Both the position numbers and the translations under genes were made by a program. DNA of 58,225 nucleotides, taken from NCBI GenBank assembly GCA_902826945.1, contig CADEGS010000006.1, forward strand, positions 12,869 to 71,093, given 5' to 3'. The notes beneath the pieces were generated by a model that was not told the DNA's origin, searched no databases, and saw nothing but the letters and a program-made list of their open reading frames with translations. Of this stretch, positions 58,131 to 58,225 are shown in pieces. The stretch's first letter is position 1. Each line of letters starts with the position of its first letter. The DNA comes from an uncultured bacterium. GTDB lineage: Bacteria > Planctomycetota > UBA1135 > GCA-002686595.

Positions 58131-58225
58131 TCAGCAGTGCTGCGCGAAGGCCTCGGTCAGGCTGTTCGCGATCGTGGCCGGGTCGCGGCCCTCGATGTCG
58201 TGGCGCTGCCACATCTTCAGCACCT
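58131..58225 (-). CDS. C-terminal end of an unidentified gene (5' end outside window)
   Basis: About 30 codons are visible, reading KMWQRHDIEGRDPATIANSL followed by TEAFAQHC and TGA. The strong codon bias and the tight spacing to the next gene support a real coding end. Too little is visible to name a family. Confidence 0.55.
   Translation of the reverse strand, partial: VLKMWQRHDIEGRDPATIANSLTEAFAQHC

Overview
The window is extremely GC-rich (roughly 70% or more by eye), so nearly every strand and frame stays open and most long open frames are shadows. Genes were chosen by recognisable protein families, start/stop overlaps and local order. The gene content suggests an aerobic Gram-negative bacterium of the Planctomycetota or a similar high-GC phylum. 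The evidence is an alternative complex III operon (actA-actB), two sigma factor/Ser-Thr kinase pairs, an outer-membrane porin, a bacterial alpha-2-macroglobulin, and many secreted beta-propeller, FG-GAP or low-homology proteins. The phylum is an inference.

Left part (1-12.9 kb). The minus strand carries the 5' end of an alternative complex III operon: pentaheme ActA, then ActB, which runs off the edge. Divergent from it is a CarH/LitR-like MerR regulator with a B12-binding domain. It heads a tight operon with an SRPBCC-epimerase fusion, a DUF523/DUF1722 (YbgA-like) protein and an FAD-dependent oxidoreductase, the kind of gene set known from light-inducible LitR/CarH regulons. A sigma factor/TPR-kinase pair and a secreted M43-like metalloprotease follow.

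Middle-left (13-28 kb). Here are an FG-GAP/VCBS protein with a tail-fibre-like C-terminus, an AAA/DUF4143 ATPase, an Fpg/Nei-type glycosylase, a 1987-residue thioester alpha-2-macroglobulin and a large secreted beta-propeller-like protein. A solitary ParD antitoxin has a perfect inverted-repeat operator and is followed by a ParE toxin cut to 33 codons at the 3' end of the neighbouring gene. A VOC protein, a small membrane protein coupled to a desaturase, and a hotdog thioesterase come next.

Middle-right (29-45 kb). A three-gene minus-strand operon encodes a PafA-like phosphatase, a diaminopentanoate-dehydrogenase-like reductase and an alpha/beta hydrolase. Then come a universal stress protein and a secreted protein with a distinctive C-terminus. 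The most interesting block is at 36.8-43.6 kb: a free-standing membrane DUF4384-like protein, an ECF-type sigma factor, a kinase carrying the same DUF4384-like module at its C-terminus, and a TPR-CHAT protein with an intact His/Cys dyad. The last three overlap translationally. I propose it as a sigma-kinase-CHAT protease signalling or effector module. Just downstream lie remnants of two broken genes.

Right part (45-58 kb). This holds housekeeping and envelope genes: an alpha/beta hydrolase, TrmB with a C-terminal extension, a small HhH-like protein, a polytopic glycosyltransferase-like protein, a GNAT, a porin, a HEAT-like secreted protein, a small secreted protein with twin CX10C motifs, RsmH, a methyltransferase, tRNA-Leu(UAG) and three less clear genes at the edge. 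No CRISPR array, rRNA, insertion sequence or intact prophage was seen.
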